Assembly (NCBI RefSeq): GCF_000002995.4
Contig: NW_025062479.1
Location: 7,927,721 to 7,991,720, forward strand
DNA: 64,000 nt
Origin: Brugia malayi
Lineage: Eukaryota; Nematoda; Chromadorea; Rhabditida; Onchocercidae
Direction: 5' to 3'
Positions within the stretch are counted from its first letter, which is position 1, and each line of letters begins with the position of its first letter. Shown in pieces: positions 63,143 through 64,000 of the stretch. Both the position numbers and the translations under genes were made by a program. Under the pieces are notes generated by a model. It was not told the DNA's origin. It searched no databases and saw only the letters and a program-made list of their open reading frames with translations.

Positions 63143-64000
63143 GAAGTCAACAGATAGAGATATATCTCAGGAACAGTTTAAAACTTTTCACTATCACCTC
63201 GAAAACATTTGCTTAAAAGTAGTCTCCTAATTTCAAAATTATTTTTATTCGTTTTCAGGAATCAATCAATTAATGGGAACTGCGAAATGCCGTAAAATGG
63301 ACGAAATGCTTGGGAGATAACTGAAGTAATGCATGAACCTATTTCGGATTACAGACGGCGGTCAGATAGAAACCATCAAACCTAAGCAAAAAATTTGCTA
63401 CATTATTTCACTTTAGCGGAACTATAAGATTCACGAATACGCTGAAGCAATTTCCAAATAAAAGTAGACCTCATATTTTTTTTGTAAACTGAATGGAAAA
63501 GAAATCAAATTTTGATTAGCATTACTCAAAAGCATTATGTATTTCTATTTTCGCTGTACCCTCAATGTTAATTACTTCTTTATTTCATACTTTTCGACGA
63601 AAATTCTTATTCTTCTTAAAATTGTTTAATTTAAACAAGCTGAAAGATCAATCATCTCTATCAACACAAAACATAAGTAATTAACCGACAATTTCTTGCG
63701 GTTTTCTGTCACCATAGCCACTAAGTCAGTCAATTAATTGGGTTCTAACCAGCCAATAAAGTGAAATTCTACGTTGACTACATTAAATTGTAAACAGCAA
63801 CTTCATTAATTTTTTACCAGTCGAAAGAGGAAATTGAGATTAATAGAAACTCTTAATGTTCTTGCTGTCAAATTTTTTAAAAACTTTGAATAGGTTTTCA
63901 ACTCAAGTATTCCAAGAAATTAGAATGCCTATGATTTGAATCATCGTCACACAAAATTCATTAAAGTTTTACTGAAAAACCATTAAAATTGGATTCCATT
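63143..64000. other. 3' UTR and intergenic tail
   Basis: AT-rich sequence after TMEM237. Beyond the poly(A) signal I see no gene, repeat or RNA structure that I can support. Confidence 0.5.
63458..63463 (+). terminator. candidate poly(A) signal of TMEM237/jbts-14
   Basis: AATAAA about 316 nt after the stop codon; the sequence turns T-rich just downstream, as expected near a cleavage site. Confidence 0.5.

Noticed and set aside
1..64000. tRNA, rRNA, spliced-leader RNA and complete transposons
   Set aside because: None recognised by eye on either strand. A covariance-model scan and a repeat-library search would be decisive; small or degenerate copies could have been missed.

Overview
The window looks like nuclear DNA from a nematode, most likely a clade III (filarial/spirurid) species. 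It is AT-rich, its introns are mostly 50-450 nt with GT...TTTCAG or TTTTAG ends, and it carries nematode genes: a LIN-14-type heterochronic factor (known only from nematodes), a TLP-1-type zinc finger and a ciliary TMEM237/JBTS-14. I saw no prokaryotic genes, rRNA, tRNA, spliced-leader RNA, CRISPR array or recognisable complete transposon. All gene models were built by hand from reading frames, splice signals and intron phase, so exon edges are predictions.

Layout. 1-1358 (+): 3' half of a NocA/Elbow/TLP-1 zinc-finger gene whose start lies outside the window. 3822-4420 (+): a small two-exon gene for an unrecognised single-pass membrane protein, preceded by two adjoining hairpins. 4421-21726: a 17-kb gene-poor stretch with microsatellites, short repeats and a few weak coding or promoter candidates. 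29470-21727 (-): a complete SEC24 of the C/D class (COPII cargo adaptor), about 22 exons, two introns with GC donors. 29471-34220: divergent intergenic region. 34221-38308 (+): the CCR4/CNOT6-type deadenylase, LRRs plus EEP nuclease. 38309-42980: convergent 3' region that includes the long 3' UTR of the next gene. 46696-42981 (-): the lin-14 orthologue, nine exons, with a BEN-like C-terminal domain. 46697-61136: a 14-kb upstream region. 61635-63142 (+): TMEM237/jbts-14, a transition-zone membrane protein, with an X-box 0.5 kb upstream.

The most informative part is the lin-14 3' UTR. Read on the mRNA strand it holds one lin-4 seed match (7mer-A1), five further six-base partial lin-4 matches, one 8mer let-7 site with good 3' supplementary pairing, one 7mer-A1 let-7 site and one partial let-7 site. 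Two of the partial lin-4 matches overlap let-7 matches. This supports the gene identity and suggests that the lin-4/let-7 control known in C. elegans is kept here in an altered form. The X-box upstream of TMEM237 likewise points to conserved RFX/DAF-19 control of a ciliary gene. The deadenylase gene lies next to a microRNA target gene in convergent orientation; this is neighbourhood only and I infer no joint regulation.
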